Assembly (NCBI RefSeq): GCF_019048265.1 | Contig: NZ_CP077311.1 | Location: 656,001 to 720,000, forward strand | DNA length: 64,000 nt | Direction of reading: 5' to 3' | DNA from: Aeromonas sp. FDAARGOS 1405 | GTDB taxonomy: Bacteria; Pseudomonadota; Gammaproteobacteria; Enterobacterales; Aeromonadaceae | In this document: one piece after another, positions 43,979 through 54,206 of the stretch | Numbering within the stretch: position 1 is the first letter of the stretch | How the letters are laid out: every line of letters begins with the position of its first letter | Notes under the pieces: generated by a model | Seen by the model: the letters and a program-made list of their open reading frames with translations, nothing else | Told to the model about the DNA's origin: nothing | Databases searched by the model: none | Made by a program: the position numbers and the translations under genes

Positions 43979-46273
43979 TTACCCTTCCTGATTTTCCCCG
44001 GCTACCGGTTCGGTTCCCGCGGCGGGTTCAATCTCAATACGATCCACCCGCTGCAAACCGCGGGGCAGCTTGGCGCCGCGGCGGCCGCGCTCGCCGCGGT
44101 AGTAGTCGAGATCCGAGGGTTTGAGGGTGAGCTTGCGCTTGCCGGCAAACAGGGTGACCGACTGACCCTGCGGGATGACGGCGGCCATTACCACAAACTC
44201 CTCCCGTGCTTTCACCCGAGCCGACGGAATGCTGATGAGCTTGTTGCCCTTGCCCTTGCCGAGTACCGGCAGGGTGTTGAGCGGGAACAGCAGCATGCGC
44301 CCCTCGTTGGAGATAGCCATGCAGAGATCGGTCTCCGGCGAGCCGATCTTCTGGGGTGCCATCACCTGACCCCCTTCCGGCACGGTGAGCAGCGCCTTGC
44401 CGTTCTTGTTCTTGCCGATGAGGTCGTCATAGGTGCAAACAAAGCCGTAACCGGCGTCGCTGGCGATCAGATACGGCTCGCCTTCGTTACCCATCACCAG
44501 ATGACGCACCTCTTCACCGGCACCCAGCGCAAAGCGGCCGGTAAGCGGCTCGCCCTGACTGCGGGCGGAGGGCAGAGTGTGCGCCTCCAGCGAGTAGGTG
44601 CGGCCAAAGCTCGACAGGAACACCGCCTGCTGGTTGCTGCGGCCAAAGGCGTGGGTGAGGTAGTTGTCCCCCGCCTTGTAGGAGAGCCCCTCGACATCCA
44701 CGTCGTGGCCCTTGGCGGCGCGCACCCACCCCTTGTCGGAGAGGATGACGGTGACCGGCTCGCTCGGCACCAGCTCTTTCTCGGTCAGCGCGACGGCGGT
44801 GGCACGCTCCACCAGCGGGGTGCGACGATCGTCGCCGTACTTCTCGGCATCGGCCAGCAGCTCTTTCTTGAGCAGGGTGTTGAGACGGCGCTCGGAGCCC
44901 AGGATCAGCTCCAGCTTGTCGCGCTCTTCGGCCAGTTCGTTCTGTTCGGCACGCAGCTTGAACTCTTCGAGCTTGGCCAGATGGCGCAGTTTCAGCTCGA
45001 GGATCGCTTCGGCCTGGGTCTCGGTAATGTTGAAGCGCTCCACCATCACCTTGCCCGGCTCATCCTCGGTGCGGATGATCTCGATCACCTCGTCGATGTT
45101 GAGATAGGCGATCAGCAAGCCTTCGAGGATATGCAGGCGAGCCAGCACCTTGTCGAGGCGGAACTGCAGACGGCGACGCACGGTCTCGCGGCGGAACTGG
45201 ATCCACTCGCTGAGGATGGTCTTGAGGCACTTCACCTGCGGCCGGTTGTCGAGGCCGAGGATGTTGAGGTTGACCCGGTAGTTCTTCTCCAGATCCGTGG
45301 TGGCGAACAGGTGGGCCATCAGCCCCTCTACATCCACCCGGTTGGAGCGCGGCACGATCACCAGACGGGTCGGGTTCTCGTGGTCAGATTCATCGCGCAG
45401 ATCGGTGACCATCGGCAGCTTTTTCGCCACCATCTGGGCGGCGATCTGCTCCATGATCTTGGCGCCGGAGGCCTGATGGGGCAGCGCTGTGATGACGATG
45501 TCGCCATCCTCCTCGCTCCAGACCGCCCGCTGCTTGATGGAGCCCTTGCCGGTCTCGTAGATTTTGCGGATATCGTCGCGCGGGGTGATGATCTCGGCGT
45601 TGGTCGGGTAGTCCGGCCCCTGAATGTGCTGCATCAACACATCGAGCCCCGCATTGGGGTTGTCGAGCAGCTCGGCACAGGCGTAGGCCACTTCCCGCGC
45701 GTTGTGGGGCGGGATGTCGGTCGCCATGCCCACCGCGATACCGGTCACCCCGTTGAGCAGGATGTGCGGCAGGCGGGCAGGCAGCACCACCGGCTCCTTC
45801 ATGGTGCCGTCAAAGTTCGGCGTCCACTCCACCGTGCCCTGGCCCAATTCGGAGAGCAGCAGCTCGGAGAAGCGCGACAGGCGCGCCTCGGTATAACGCA
45901 TGGCGGCGAAGGATTTGGGATCGTCCGGCGCCCCCCAGTTGCCCTGACCATCCACCAGCGGGTAGCGGTAGGAGAAGGGCTGGGCCATCAGCACCATGGC
46001 TTCATAACAGGCGCTGTCGCCGTGGGGGTGGTACTTACCCAGCACATCACCCACGGTACGGGCGGATTTCTTGTGCTTGGACAGCGCCGACAGACCCAGC
46101 TCGCTCATGGCGTAGATGATGCGCCGCTGCACCGGTTTGAGGCCATCGCCAATATGCGGCAAGGCCCGATCCATGATGACGTACATGGAGTAGTTCAAGT
46201 AAGCCTGTTCGGTAAAGGTGCGCATTGGCTGGCGCTCTACCCCGTCCAGACTGAGCTCGATAGCATCACTCAT
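43979..46273 (-). CDS. parC: DNA topoisomerase IV subunit A
   Basis: 764-residue breakage-reunion subunit of topoisomerase IV, which decatenates daughter chromosomes. It has the GyrA/ParC core with the quinolone region [16 protein letters not shown], the catalytic Tyr in [10 protein letters not shown], and a C-terminal beta-pinwheel ([19 protein letters not shown] and similar blades). The quinolone-resistance positions equivalent to Ser80 and Glu84 are Ser and Glu, i.e. wild type. It follows parE by 83 bp in the same transcript. Confidence 0.97.
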   Translation of the reverse strand: MSDAIELSLDGVERQPMRTFTEQAYLNYSMYVIMDRALPHIGDGLKPVQRRIIYAMSELGLSALSKHKKSARTVGDVLGKYHPHGDSACYEAMVLMAQPFSYRYPLVDGQGNWGAPDDPKSFAAMRYTEARLSRFSELLLSELGQGTVEWTPNFDGTMKEPVVLPARLPHILLNGVTGIAVGMATDIPPHNAREVAYACAELLDNPNAGLDVLMQHIQGPDYPTNAEIITPRDDIRKIYETGKGSIKQRAVWSEEDGDIVITALPHQASGAKIMEQIAAQMVAKKLPMVTDLRDESDHENPTRLVIVPRSNRVDVEGLMAHLFATTDLEKNYRVNLNILGLDNRPQVKCLKTILSEWIQFRRETVRRRLQFRLDKVLARLHILEGLLIAYLNIDEVIEIIRTEDEPGKVMVERFNITETQAEAILELKLRHLAKLEEFKLRAEQNELAEERDKLELILGSERRLNTLLKKELLADAEKYGDDRRTPLVERATAVALTEKELVPSEPVTVILSDKGWVRAAKGHDVDVEGLSYKAGDNYLTHAFGRSNQQAVFLSSFGRTYSLEAHTLPSARSQGEPLTGRFALGAGEEVRHLVMGNEGEPYLIASDAGYGFVCTYDDLIGKNKNGKALLTVPEGGQVMAPQKIGSPETDLCMAISNEGRMLLFPLNTLPVLGKGKGNKLISIPSARVKAREEFVVMAAVIPQGQSVTLFAGKRKLTLKPSDLDYYRGERGRRGAKLPRGLQRVDRIEIEPAAGTEPVAGENQEG

Positions 46274-46356
46274 GTGATTTTCTCTTTCGGTTCGGGAGCC
46301 GCCACAGGGCGACTCCGGCTAAATGCTTGCTGGCCCTGTGCGGGCCAGCCTACAGC

Positions 46357-48267
46357 TTAGATGATGGCGAGGTTGCCCTTCTCTTCGAGCCATTCGCGGC
46401 GATCACCCGCCCGCTTCTTGGCCAGCAGCATGTCCATCAGCTGCAGGGTCTCGTCAGCCGCATCCCCTTCGCTCTCCCCTGCCGGCTCCATGGTGAGCTG
46501 CACCAGACGGCGGGTGTTGGGATCCATGGTGGTTTCCCGCAGCTGTTTCGGGTTCATCTCACCCAGACCCTTGAATCGGGTCACCATCACCTTGCCCTTC
46601 TTCTTCTCGGCTTCGACCCGCTGCAGCACCCCGTTCTTCTCGTCCTCGTCGAGGGCGTAGTAGACCTCTTTACCAATATCGATCCGGTAGAGGGGCGGCA
46701 TGGCGACATAGACGTGGCCTTTCTCCACCAGCGTGCGGAAGTGTTTCACAAAGAGGGCGCAGAGCAGGGTGGCGATGTGCAGACCGTCCGAGTCCGCATC
46801 CGCGAGGATGCACACCTTGCCGTAGCGCAGACCGGAGAGGTCGTTGGAGTCGGGGTCGAGACCGATGGCCACGGAAATATCGTGCACCTCCTGCGAGGCG
46901 AGCACCTGACCGGCCTCCACCTCCCAGGTGTTCAGGATCTTGCCGCGCAGGGGCATGATGGCTTGAAACTCGCGATCCCGCGCCTGCTTGGCACTGCCGC
47001 CCGCGGAGTCACCCTCCACCAGGAACAGTTCGCCCTGCATGGGGTCGGCGCAGTTACAGTCAGTCAACTTGCCGGGCAGGGCCGGGCCCTGGGTAATCTT
47101 CTTGCGCACCACCGTCTTGGCGGCGCGCATCCGGCGCTGGGCGCTGGAGATACAGATCTCGGCGATCTGCTCCGCCAGCTCGGTGTTGCTGTTCAGATAG
47201 AGGCTGAAGGCATCCTTCACCACGCCGGAGACAAACGCAGAGCTCTGGCGGGAGGAGAGCCGCTCCTTGGTCTGACCGGCAAACTGCGGATCCTGCATCT
47301 TGATGGAGAGGATGTAGGCGCAGCGATCCCAGATATCTTCCGGGGTCAGCTTGACCCCCCGCGGCAGCAGGTTGCGGAACTCGCAGAACTCGCGCATGGC
47401 GTCGAGCAGGCCCTGACGCAGGCCGTTGACGTGAGTACCGCCCTGCGCGGTGGGAATGAGGTTCACATAGGATTCGGCGAGGCATTCGCCCCCTTCCGGC
47501 AGCCAGCAGAGCGCCCAGTCCACCGCCGACTGTTCGGAGCTGAACGAGCCGATAAAGGGCTGCTCCGGCAGGCAGGTGTACTGCTTGACCGCATCGATCA
47601 GGTAATCCTTGAGGCCATCTTCGTAGCACCACTCCAGCTTGATGCCGGTGTTCTTGTCGAGGAACTTGATGGTGAGGCCGGGGCAGAGCACCGCCTTGGC
47701 TTTGAGCAGGTGCTCCAGCTTGGTGACCGAGAATTTGGGCGAATCGAAATAGCTCGCCTGCGGCCAGAAGCGCACCCGGGTGCCGGTGTTGCGACGACCG
47801 CAGGTACCGGTGATGGTCAGCTCCTGCACCTTCTCACCGCGCTCGAAGGCGATGTCGTAGACCTGACCGTCGCGACGTACCGTCACCTCGACCCGATCGG
47901 AGAGGGCATTTACGACCGAAATACCCACCCCGTGCAGACCGCCGGAGAACTGGTAGTTCTTGTTGGAGAATTTGCCGCCCGCGTGCAGCTTGCAGAGGAT
48001 CAGCTCCACCCCGCTGACCCCCTCTTCCGGGTGGATATCGACCGGCATGCCGCGGCCATCGTCGATCACTTCGAGGGACTGGTCTTCATGCAGGATCACC
48101 TCCAGATTGCGGGCGTGACCTGCCAGCGCTTCATCGACGCTGTTGTCGATGACCTCCTGGCCGAGGTGGTTGGGCCGGGTGGTGTCGGTATACATGCCGG
48201 GGCGACGACGCACCGGTTCAAGGCCATTGAGGACCTCAATGGCATCCGCATTGTATTGAGTAGACAT
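46357..48267 (-). CDS. parE: DNA topoisomerase IV subunit B
   Basis: 636-residue ATPase subunit of topoisomerase IV. The start is ATG 48265-48267 (MSTQYNADAIEVLNGLEPVR); an in-frame extension upstream is not ParE. Motifs: GHKL ATPase (DNSVDEALAGHA, DDGRGMPVDIHPE, GGLHGVGISVVNALS), TOPRIM EGDSAGGSAKQARDR and DADSDGLHI, and the end MDMLLAKKRAGDRREWLEEKG. parE lies directly downstream of an aaeXAB-like cluster rather than of yqiA. Confidence 0.97.
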   Translation of the reverse strand: MSTQYNADAIEVLNGLEPVRRRPGMYTDTTRPNHLGQEVIDNSVDEALAGHARNLEVILHEDQSLEVIDDGRGMPVDIHPEEGVSGVELILCKLHAGGKFSNKNYQFSGGLHGVGISVVNALSDRVEVTVRRDGQVYDIAFERGEKVQELTITGTCGRRNTGTRVRFWPQASYFDSPKFSVTKLEHLLKAKAVLCPGLTIKFLDKNTGIKLEWCYEDGLKDYLIDAVKQYTCLPEQPFIGSFSSEQSAVDWALCWLPEGGECLAESYVNLIPTAQGGTHVNGLRQGLLDAMREFCEFRNLLPRGVKLTPEDIWDRCAYILSIKMQDPQFAGQTKERLSSRQSSAFVSGVVKDAFSLYLNSNTELAEQIAEICISSAQRRMRAAKTVVRKKITQGPALPGKLTDCNCADPMQGELFLVEGDSAGGSAKQARDREFQAIMPLRGKILNTWEVEAGQVLASQEVHDISVAIGLDPDSNDLSGLRYGKVCILADADSDGLHIATLLCALFVKHFRTLVEKGHVYVAMPPLYRIDIGKEVYYALDEDEKNGVLQRVEAEKKKGKVMVTRFKGLGEMNPKQLRETTMDPNTRRLVQLTMEPAGESEGDAADETLQLMDMLLAKKRAGDRREWLEEKGNLAII

Positions 48268-48382
48268 GGAGGGCCTTGCGAATTGACGTTTGGGGAGAAT
48301 CTTACTCGTTGGGAGGGTATTGGACAAACTTGGCTGCGGGAAAGGGTGATCCGGAGGGGATTGTGCCCCTCCCAAGGCTGTT

Positions 48383-50392
48383 TCAGCTCCCCTCGGCGGG
48401 GCCCGGCAGCGCCTGTTGCAGCTGGGAGAGCGAACTTTGCAGCCGCCACACCATGCCTGCCAGCTCTCGCGCCGTGCCATCGCCATGGTTGGCCAGCCCC
48501 TGACTGATCCGCTGCAGCTCGGCCAGCGTGCGGTCGAGGGAAGCGTGCTGCACCCCCTGCTCGGTGAGGATCCCCTTCAGGCTACGGATACAGTTGTCAC
48601 GCACCAGATAGAGAGGATGCTCGTCACCGCGCCACTGGCGCAGCTGCCAGACGATATGGCTGCAGTTGAGCAGCACCACGCCCCAGCGCAATACCCACAT
48701 ACGGGCGGTCTGCTCCTGACTCTGACCGAGCTGGCTGATGCAGTGGTAGATCAGCGACTCGAACTGGCTCTCACTCTGGCGCGGGGCCGGCTCCAGCTGA
48801 TCCATGAAGTGGCGGCGCAGGGAGCGGATAATGCGGCGGCTCTTGCGCCGATCCGAGCTGGGTCGCAACAGCTGAAACGCCAGCGCGGCGCTCATCACCC
48901 CCATCATCTGGGCGAGGCTGCTGTTGATGAACTGCTGATAGTCGTAGCTGGGCGGATTGGTGATGGCGAGAAACGAGCCGAGCAGCACGATCATCTGGCC
49001 CCAGAGGCCCGCCTGCCGCACCTGCTGCTGTTTGCAGAGCTGCATGGAGAGCAGCGCCGGAAAGAGCAAGAGGCAGAAGACCCAGAAATCGTCGATGCGG
49101 ATCATCAGGCCAAACTTGACCGCAAAGCAGATGAGGCTGAGCAGCAGGATCGCCCTGAGCATGGTGTTGGCCCCCTGAGCCGGCGCCGGGGTCGCCGAGT
49201 AGAGCACGCAGCAGATGGAGAGCATGGTGAGCGCCGAGCTGCCCGCATCCCACTGACTGTTGATCCAGAAAGTGCAGCCGAGCAGCACGCAGAGGAAGGT
49301 GCGCCCGCCGTTGTAGGCGGCCTCCAGCGTGTCGGTATGGCTGGTGAGAGAGGTGTGACGGGGCGGCGCCGGCCACTCCTGATCGTCGTAGCGGGTCAAC
49401 CGGTCGAGCCAGCGCTGACACTCCAGATAGCTCCAGCAGAAATGGCGCAGCCGCAGCAAAAAGGTGCGCAGCCGGTAATCATGCTCGCTGGTCGGCATCA
49501 GGGGAGCCAGCAACCTCGCAACCCGATACTTGTCGCACTCCGGCTTGCCAAGCTCGGCCAGCAGGGTGGCGAGCAGCGCCTGAATGCCTTCCGGTTGTTC
49601 CGGCCAGTTGTGCAGCATGCGGCGCTGGCTGGAGATAAGGCTGATGAGCCGCAGCTGGCGATGGAGCAGGAAGTTGAGCAGCCGGTTCTGGCGCCGCAAC
49701 CGATGATGGCTCCAGACCGCCTGTATGCGCAGCACGTTCATGGTGAGGATCTGGCCGATCAGCCCTTCGTGGGAACTGCGCACCTCGGGCGTCATCTCCC
49801 CCAGCCAGAGCAGCTGGGCATGTTCCAGCAGGCGGGTCTGGCTCTTGCGCAGGGAGTCCAGCAGGGTTTCGCTATCCGAGGTGCTGGGCAGGATCATCAT
49901 CATCAGACCGCCGCAGAGGATACCGATGATCACCTCGCTCACCCGCGCCTGGGCAATATCGAAGATATGGTGGGGATCCGCCACATTGACGCAGGAGAAG
50001 GCGATGATGGCGGCAGTGTAACCGCCGAGGGCGAAGGCGTAGGAGACGTTGTTCTGATAGTGGTTGGAGATGTAGGTGCACAAGCCCAGCCAGAGGGCGA
50101 TGAGGAAGCTGAACAGCCAGGGATCGCTGATGCCAAGACCGGTGATCACCACCGCCGCCATCGCCCCCATCAGGCTGCCAACCACCCGCCCCAGACTCTT
50201 GCTGATCACCCCGCCCACAGTGGGAAAACTCACCACGGCGGCCGAACTCATCGCCCAGTAGGGGGAGTCGAGCTGCAGCACGAAGGCCAGCCAGAGCGAC
50301 AGGCACATGGCCAGCGCGTTGCGCAGGGCATAACGCCACTGCCCCCCTGTCGCCTTCCCCCAGGGGGTACGCAGCCAGAATGACTCGCTCAC
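48383..50392 (-). CDS. FUSC-family efflux pump subunit, AaeB-like
   Basis: About 669 residues with two clusters of transmembrane helices (about 20-160 and 345-480) separated by a cytoplasmic region, as in AaeB/YccS. The first block has LDSPYWAMSSAAVVSFPTVG and the conserved YAFALGGYTAAIIAFSCV. In E. coli AaeAB exports aromatic carboxylic acids such as p-hydroxybenzoate. GTG 50390-50392 is taken as the start because it overlaps the aaeA-like stop; a TTG four codons upstream is possible. It is the third gene of a DUF1656 - HlyD - FUSC set, the aaeXAB order. Confidence 0.85.
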   Translation of the reverse strand: MSESFWLRTPWGKATGGQWRYALRNALAMCLSLWLAFVLQLDSPYWAMSSAAVVSFPTVGGVISKSLGRVVGSLMGAMAAVVITGLGISDPWLFSFLIALWLGLCTYISNHYQNNVSYAFALGGYTAAIIAFSCVNVADPHHIFDIAQARVSEVIIGILCGGLMMMILPSTSDSETLLDSLRKSQTRLLEHAQLLWLGEMTPEVRSSHEGLIGQILTMNVLRIQAVWSHHRLRRQNRLLNFLLHRQLRLISLISSQRRMLHNWPEQPEGIQALLATLLAELGKPECDKYRVARLLAPLMPTSEHDYRLRTFLLRLRHFCWSYLECQRWLDRLTRYDDQEWPAPPRHTSLTSHTDTLEAAYNGGRTFLCVLLGCTFWINSQWDAGSSALTMLSICCVLYSATPAPAQGANTMLRAILLLSLICFAVKFGLMIRIDDFWVFCLLLFPALLSMQLCKQQQVRQAGLWGQMIVLLGSFLAITNPPSYDYQQFINSSLAQMMGVMSAALAFQLLRPSSDRRKSRRIIRSLRRHFMDQLEPAPRQSESQFESLIYHCISQLGQSQEQTARMWVLRWGVVLLNCSHIVWQLRQWRGDEHPLYLVRDNCIRSLKGILTEQGVQHASLDRTLAELQRISQGLANHGDGTARELAGMVWRLQSSLSQLQQALPGPAEGS

Positions 50393-50393
50393 C

Positions 50394-51260
50394 CTACTCG
50401 CCAATGGTGATGGTGCAGGTGGTGCCGGCGATCAGCGTCACGTCCGCCGGCACATCCAGCAGCTTGATCCGCACCGGCACCCGCTGGGCCAGCCGCACCC
50501 AGGGCACGTTGGGTTTGACGTCGATCAGCAGACCGTTGCCGCCATCGACGCTCTGATCGTGGATGGCGCGCCCTATGCTCTCCACCTCGCCGCGCAACCG
50601 CTGCTCACCGCTGTAGAGCACCACTTCGGCCGGTTTGCCCGGCGCTATGTGGCCAAGCTTGGTCTCTTCAAAGTAACCCTGTACATAGAAGGAGTGAGTA
50701 TCCACCAGCGCCACCAGCGGCACACCGGCGCTGGCGTAGTTGCCGACCCGGGTCTGCAGGTTGGTGATGTAGCCATCGCTCGCGGCATGCACCCGGGTCT
50801 TGGCCAACGACCACTCCGCCTTCTCCAGATTGGCCTGTGCCACCTGATAGGCCGCCTGCATCGCCTGGGCATTGAGGCGCGCTTCATCCATCGTCTCGGC
50901 GGAGATGACGCTGCGCGACAGGCCACTGCGGCGGTTCGCCTCATGCTCGGCCTTGTCGAGATCCGATTTCGCCTTGGCCAGTGCCGCCCGGGCATTATCG
51001 AGGGCGATCCGGTAGGGCTCGGGGTCGAGCGTAAAGATCTCCTCCCCCGCTTTCACCAGCTGGTTGTCCTTCACCGCGATCTTGATGATCTTGCCCGACA
51101 CCTCGGGGGTAATGCTGACCAGCTCGGCGCGCACCTTGCCATCCCGGGTCCAGGGCCCCTGCATGTAGTAGTTCCACAGCCACCAGCCCGCCGCCAGCGC
51201 CAGCGCGCAGACCAGCAGGGTGGAGAAGTATTTGAGGGTCGCGAGAGGTGATTTAGCCAT
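50394..51260 (-). CDS. HlyD-family periplasmic adaptor, AaeA-like
   Basis: 288-residue membrane fusion protein. One N-terminal anchor ([20 protein letters not shown], about 9-28), a lipoyl half-motif ([27 protein letters not shown]), an alpha-hairpin ([46 protein letters not shown]) and the second half-motif ([20 protein letters not shown]). It bridges the FUSC pump to an outer-membrane factor such as TolC, whose gene is about 4 kb away. It overlaps the DUF1656 gene upstream by 8 bp. Confidence 0.9.
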   Translation of the reverse strand: MAKSPLATLKYFSTLLVCALALAAGWWLWNYYMQGPWTRDGKVRAELVSITPEVSGKIIKIAVKDNQLVKAGEEIFTLDPEPYRIALDNARAALAKAKSDLDKAEHEANRRSGLSRSVISAETMDEARLNAQAMQAAYQVAQANLEKAEWSLAKTRVHAASDGYITNLQTRVGNYASAGVPLVALVDTHSFYVQGYFEETKLGHIAPGKPAEVVLYSGEQRLRGEVESIGRAIHDQSVDGGNGLLIDVKPNVPWVRLAQRVPVRIKLLDVPADVTLIAGTTCTITIGE

Positions 51261-51474
51261 GTAACAGCATCCATAAAGCGCCGCTGACGGCGAGGATAAA
51301 GAGAGAGAGATCCATCAACATGGGGTGCCAGACATCCCCGCCATAGAGCCAGTCACGCAGCAGATGATGCACCGGCAGCCAGCAGAGCAGGCCGAGCAGC
51401 ACCGCCTTGAACAGCGGCGGAAAGTAGAGAGAGGCGCCCAGTACCAGATCCGGCAGCGCAGAAGGAGTTGTCAC
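51253..51474 (-). CDS. DUF1656 small membrane protein, AaeX-like
   Basis: 73 residues, two hydrophobic segments ([45 protein letters not shown]) around a short charged loop containing WHP, the DUF1656 hallmark. Proteins of this type accompany AaeAB-type pumps (AaeX in E. coli); function unknown. The start is a GTG at 51472-51474 after GGGAAC. Confidence 0.85.
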   Translation of the reverse strand: MTTPSALPDLVLGASLYFPPLFKAVLLGLLCWLPVHHLLRDWLYGGDVWHPMLMDLSLFILAVSGALWMLLHG

Positions 51475-51691
51475 AAACGTGTTCCCTGTTGGCAGTGAAG
51501 TTCAGAAGAGTTCGGCCATCCCCTGCCCCGGGCGAGGCAAAGTAAACAGGCCGCTAAAGATTAACACTGCCCCGCAGGGCGCAACAGGAACATATGAGCC
51601 CCTTTCGTTCAGGCCTGTCGATCCGCTGGATGGTGCACTCCATCGCGCGTCGGCACCTCCCCCAGCTCGAACGGGTTCACTTCCTCAGATG

Positions 51692-52315
51692 TCAATCAAA
51701 CAGGGTATCGCGCCGCCCCTGCTGCAAGTGCTCATGGAGGGTGCGCAGCTGGGAGGCCACCACCCGATGGCGGGAGAGCGGGGGCAAGTCGTCGATGGGG
51801 AAGTACCCCGCCCCTTTGGTTTCATCGGTTTCGCCCAGCAGCTGGCCGCCGGTCACCTCGCACAGGAAGAAAGCCTTGTGGGCGTGGGGCAACTGGGGTG
51901 GATGAGGGTGTTTTAGCTTGTCGAACAGGGCCAGCAGTTGCACCGCCCGACACGCAAGGCCGGTTTCCTCAACGGCTTCACGCACCACGGCATCCGCCGG
52001 CGAGTCACCGATATCGCACCAGCCACCGGGCAGAGTCCAGCAGTCGTCGCTGCGCTCCTGCACCAGCAGAATATGGCCCGCATCGTTCTGAATGAAGGCC
52101 CGCACATCGAGCTTGGGGGTGGGATAACCGTGATCGAGGGCAATCCAGTCGCTAATGGCTTCCGGCGCCAGCTCGCTCTGGCTGGCAATAAGGGCCACGG
52201 TGGCCGCTCGCAGCGCCTCGAAACGGCCGATATCGAAGGGGTCTTTGGAGTAGGTGAGGCCCGCTTGCGCCGTGGCCAGTACCTGTTCCAGAAAGGCGGA
52301 CAACGGCGGTTGCAT
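51692..52315 (-). CDS. NUDIX hydrolase with N-terminal extension
   Basis: 207 residues. The N-terminal helical part (about 1-65) is of the NUDIX_N / nucleotide-hydrolase type (FLEQVLATAQAGLTYSKDPFDIGRFEALR), and the NUDIX box is GWCDIGDSPADAVVREAVEETGL (quoted in part; Gx5Ex7REUxEExGU with all catalytic Glu and Arg present). This architecture matches ADP-ribose or 8-oxo-dGTP-type pyrophosphatases of the YjhB-like group; the substrate is not clear. Its ATG lies 2 bp after the yqiA stop, so it is coupled to the nudF-yqiB-cpdA-yqiA operon. Confidence 0.86.
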   Translation of the reverse strand: MQPPLSAFLEQVLATAQAGLTYSKDPFDIGRFEALRAATVALIASQSELAPEAISDWIALDHGYPTPKLDVRAFIQNDAGHILLVQERSDDCWTLPGGWCDIGDSPADAVVREAVEETGLACRAVQLLALFDKLKHPHPPQLPHAHKAFFLCEVTGGQLLGETDETKGAGYFPIDDLPPLSRHRVVASQLRTLHEHLQQGRRDTLFD

Positions 52316-52317
52316 GA

Positions 52318-52905
52318 TTAAAGCCCGAGGAAACGGATAATCTGGGCGGGGTAACGCTCAAACGCGACAAAGGCGTGGTTGCCGCCGCACTCCAGCGAGA
52401 GGCGGGCAAAACGGTATTCATCCAGCGCCTTGCGATAGTCGAGCACCTCATCTCCCTGCTGCTGCAGGATCCAGAGTCGCTCCGGCGCCGTCACCGGTAC
52501 CGCCAGCGCTCGCAGCTCATCCATATGTTCAGGCAGCAGCTGGTACTGCTCACCCGTATAGGGATTGGTCTGGGGGCCAAGGTAGTCACAGAGCAGCTCA
52601 TGCGGGCGCACCGCGGGATTGATTAGGGCCGCGCGGCAGCCGTACTGCTCGCTGACCCGGGTCGCCATAAAGCCACCGAGGGAGCTACCCACGGCGCCGA
52701 GCTTGAATTCACTACCATAGCGGCTCTGCAAATTGGCAATGGTCTGTTCGATGGCCGCCCAGGCTGCCGCTGGCGTATTGGGCTGGGCCGGGATCACCAC
52801 CTCTATATCGGGTCGGTTGGTGGCCACCCAGGCCGCCATCTGCTGCGCCTTGGCGGAACCGGGTGAGGAGTTGAAACCGTGCAGGTAGAGGAGAACGGGC
52901 TTCAT
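52318..52905 (-). CDS. yqiA: YqiA-type alpha/beta hydrolase (esterase)
   Basis: 195-residue alpha/beta-hydrolase. It starts LLYLHGFNSSPGSAKAQQM, has the nucleophile elbow GSSLGGFMA (Ser near 74), an acid in the QQGDEVLDYRKA strand and the catalytic His in GGNHAFVAFERYP. In E. coli YqiA is an esterase active on acyl-CoA-like substrates in vitro. Conserved order with cpdA and parE, although here other genes separate it from parE. Confidence 0.93.
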   Translation of the reverse strand: MKPVLLYLHGFNSSPGSAKAQQMAAWVATNRPDIEVVIPAQPNTPAAAWAAIEQTIANLQSRYGSEFKLGAVGSSLGGFMATRVSEQYGCRAALINPAVRPHELLCDYLGPQTNPYTGEQYQLLPEHMDELRALAVPVTAPERLWILQQQGDEVLDYRKALDEYRFARLSLECGGNHAFVAFERYPAQIIRFLGL

Positions 52906-52914
52906 GGCGACTCC

Positions 52915-53739
52915 TCAATAACCGGTGGCATTGGGGTCGGGCACAAACTGCCCCACCGGCAGACGCCACACCTGGCTGGCGATACGGCCATCAGGGTAGA
53001 GGGTGAGGTAGCGCCAGCCCGGGCCGGACTCGTCCAGCGCGAAACCGTCACAGAGCGGTTTGAACTGGATGCAGGTCGATGGGCTGGCGATCAGCCGCAC
53101 GCCGCGGTGCACCTCGTCAAACTCCTGATGGACGTGGCCAAACAGAATGGTCTTCTGCTGCGGGTGGCGAGCCAGCACGGCAAACAGGTCATCGGCATTC
53201 TTGAGATTGTGCTGATCCAGCCAGGCACAACCCACCGGCACCGCCTGATGGTGCAGGGCGATGAGGGCGTGGCGATCCGGATACTGGCGCAGAGCACGGT
53301 CGAGCGCTTCCAGCTGGTGATCACCGATCATGCCGTGGGGTTTGCCACGCACCTGGGTGTCGAGCAGGATCACCTGCCAGTGGTTTCCCACCAACTGCTT
53401 GGACTCACTGATCCCGGCGGCATGGAGGTATTCGGTCATCAGCGGACTGTCATCGTGATTGCCTGGCAACCAGTAGATGGGGCGGCCAAGAGGCGCCATC
53501 ATGGAGGCAAAACGCAGATAGGATTCCGGGCTGTGATCCTGCGACAGATCGCCGGTCGCCAGGATCACCTCGTAGGGATGGTCGTTGGCCTGCACCTGTT
53601 CCAGCACGGCAGCCAGACTCTCTGCTGTACGCACGGCCAGCAGCCGTCCCTCTTCACTGGCAAAGAGATGGGTATCGGTAATTTGCAACAGGCGCACACT
53701 GCCGTCCTGCGCCTGGGGGAGCTCTGTTTCCAAAATCAC
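52915..53739 (-). CDS. cpdA: 3',5'-cyclic-AMP phosphodiesterase
   Basis: 274-residue metallophosphoesterase that hydrolyses cAMP and so tunes CRP signalling. Metal-binding motifs in order are DTHLFA (D-x-H), ATGDLSQD (GD), PGNHDD (GNHD), and the C-terminal GHVHQEFDEV and SPSTCIQFKP. The start is a GTG at 53737-53739 after AAGAAG, giving MILETELPQAQDGSVR. It is followed by yqiA after 9 bp. Confidence 0.95.
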   Translation of the reverse strand: MILETELPQAQDGSVRLLQITDTHLFASEEGRLLAVRTAESLAAVLEQVQANDHPYEVILATGDLSQDHSPESYLRFASMMAPLGRPIYWLPGNHDDSPLMTEYLHAAGISESKQLVGNHWQVILLDTQVRGKPHGMIGDHQLEALDRALRQYPDRHALIALHHQAVPVGCAWLDQHNLKNADDLFAVLARHPQQKTILFGHVHQEFDEVHRGVRLIASPSTCIQFKPLCDGFALDESGPGWRYLTLYPDGRIASQVWRLPVGQFVPDPNATGY

Positions 53740-53755
53740 GCTTCTTTATATTTGT

Positions 53756-54205
53756 TCAACTGGAGATATTGATGGGGCTGGTGCCATGCCTGAGACAAAA
53801 TTTCAGCCATTCGGCCAGAAACAGATTTACCTGCTCCTTTTCATCCCGCTGGTGCATCTTTTTGTTGGGGTAATCATAACGTGGTTGCAAACGGGAAATC
53901 TGTTGCGCTGCACACACTTCCGCCATCCGCACATCATGATACAAACGAATCTCGATTTGAGCCTGCAGATATTCGGGCAACTCGGGATTGTGCTGACTCA
54001 AAAGAACCTGAGAAGTGAAGCGACTCTCGCCACAAATGGTGAGCTGGAACTGCAGATCGTTGCCAACACGATAGCGGCGTTCAGATCCGACTTCCCCATC
54101 TGGCGGCAGCAGTTTCATCAGCGCCATGTAATTGACCTCGCAGGTACGCTGCAAGGACATCAGATCAGGCACATAGCGCCTGCTCTGTTGCTGGGTCTGA
54201 GCCAA
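53756..54205 (-). CDS. yqiB: YqiB (DUF1249) protein
   Basis: 149-residue protein of the DUF1249 family, function unknown. Family features: RRYVPDLMSLQRTCEVNYMALMKLLP, and the end VRMAEVCAAQQISRLQPRYDYPNKKMHQRDEKEQVN (in part, RYDYPNKKMHQRDEK is the signature). The start is most likely TTG 54203-54205, which overlaps or abuts the nudF stop (TGAGTTG) and has GGAG upstream. No other start gives a proper N-terminus. Confidence 0.88.
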   Translation of the reverse strand: MAQTQQQSRRYVPDLMSLQRTCEVNYMALMKLLPPDGEVGSERRYRVGNDLQFQLTICGESRFTSQVLLSQHNPELPEYLQAQIEIRLYHDVRMAEVCAAQQISRLQPRYDYPNKKMHQRDEKEQVNLFLAEWLKFCLRHGTSPINISS

Positions 54206-54206
54206 C

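Noticed and set aside
45702..46060. Fluoroquinolone-resistance change in parC
   Set aside because: GDSACYE keeps Ser and Glu at the resistance positions, so the region is wild type.
44501..46360. 619-codon frame opposite parC
   Set aside because: Same kind of shadow; the real gene on the other strand has clear topoisomerase motifs.
46327..48507. 726-codon frame opposite parE
   Set aside because: Antisense shadow of parE created by strong third-position GC bias; it has no domain features.
48416..50383. 655-codon frame opposite the FUSC gene
   Set aside because: Q/H/P/A-rich translation without family pattern; shadow of the membrane-protein gene.
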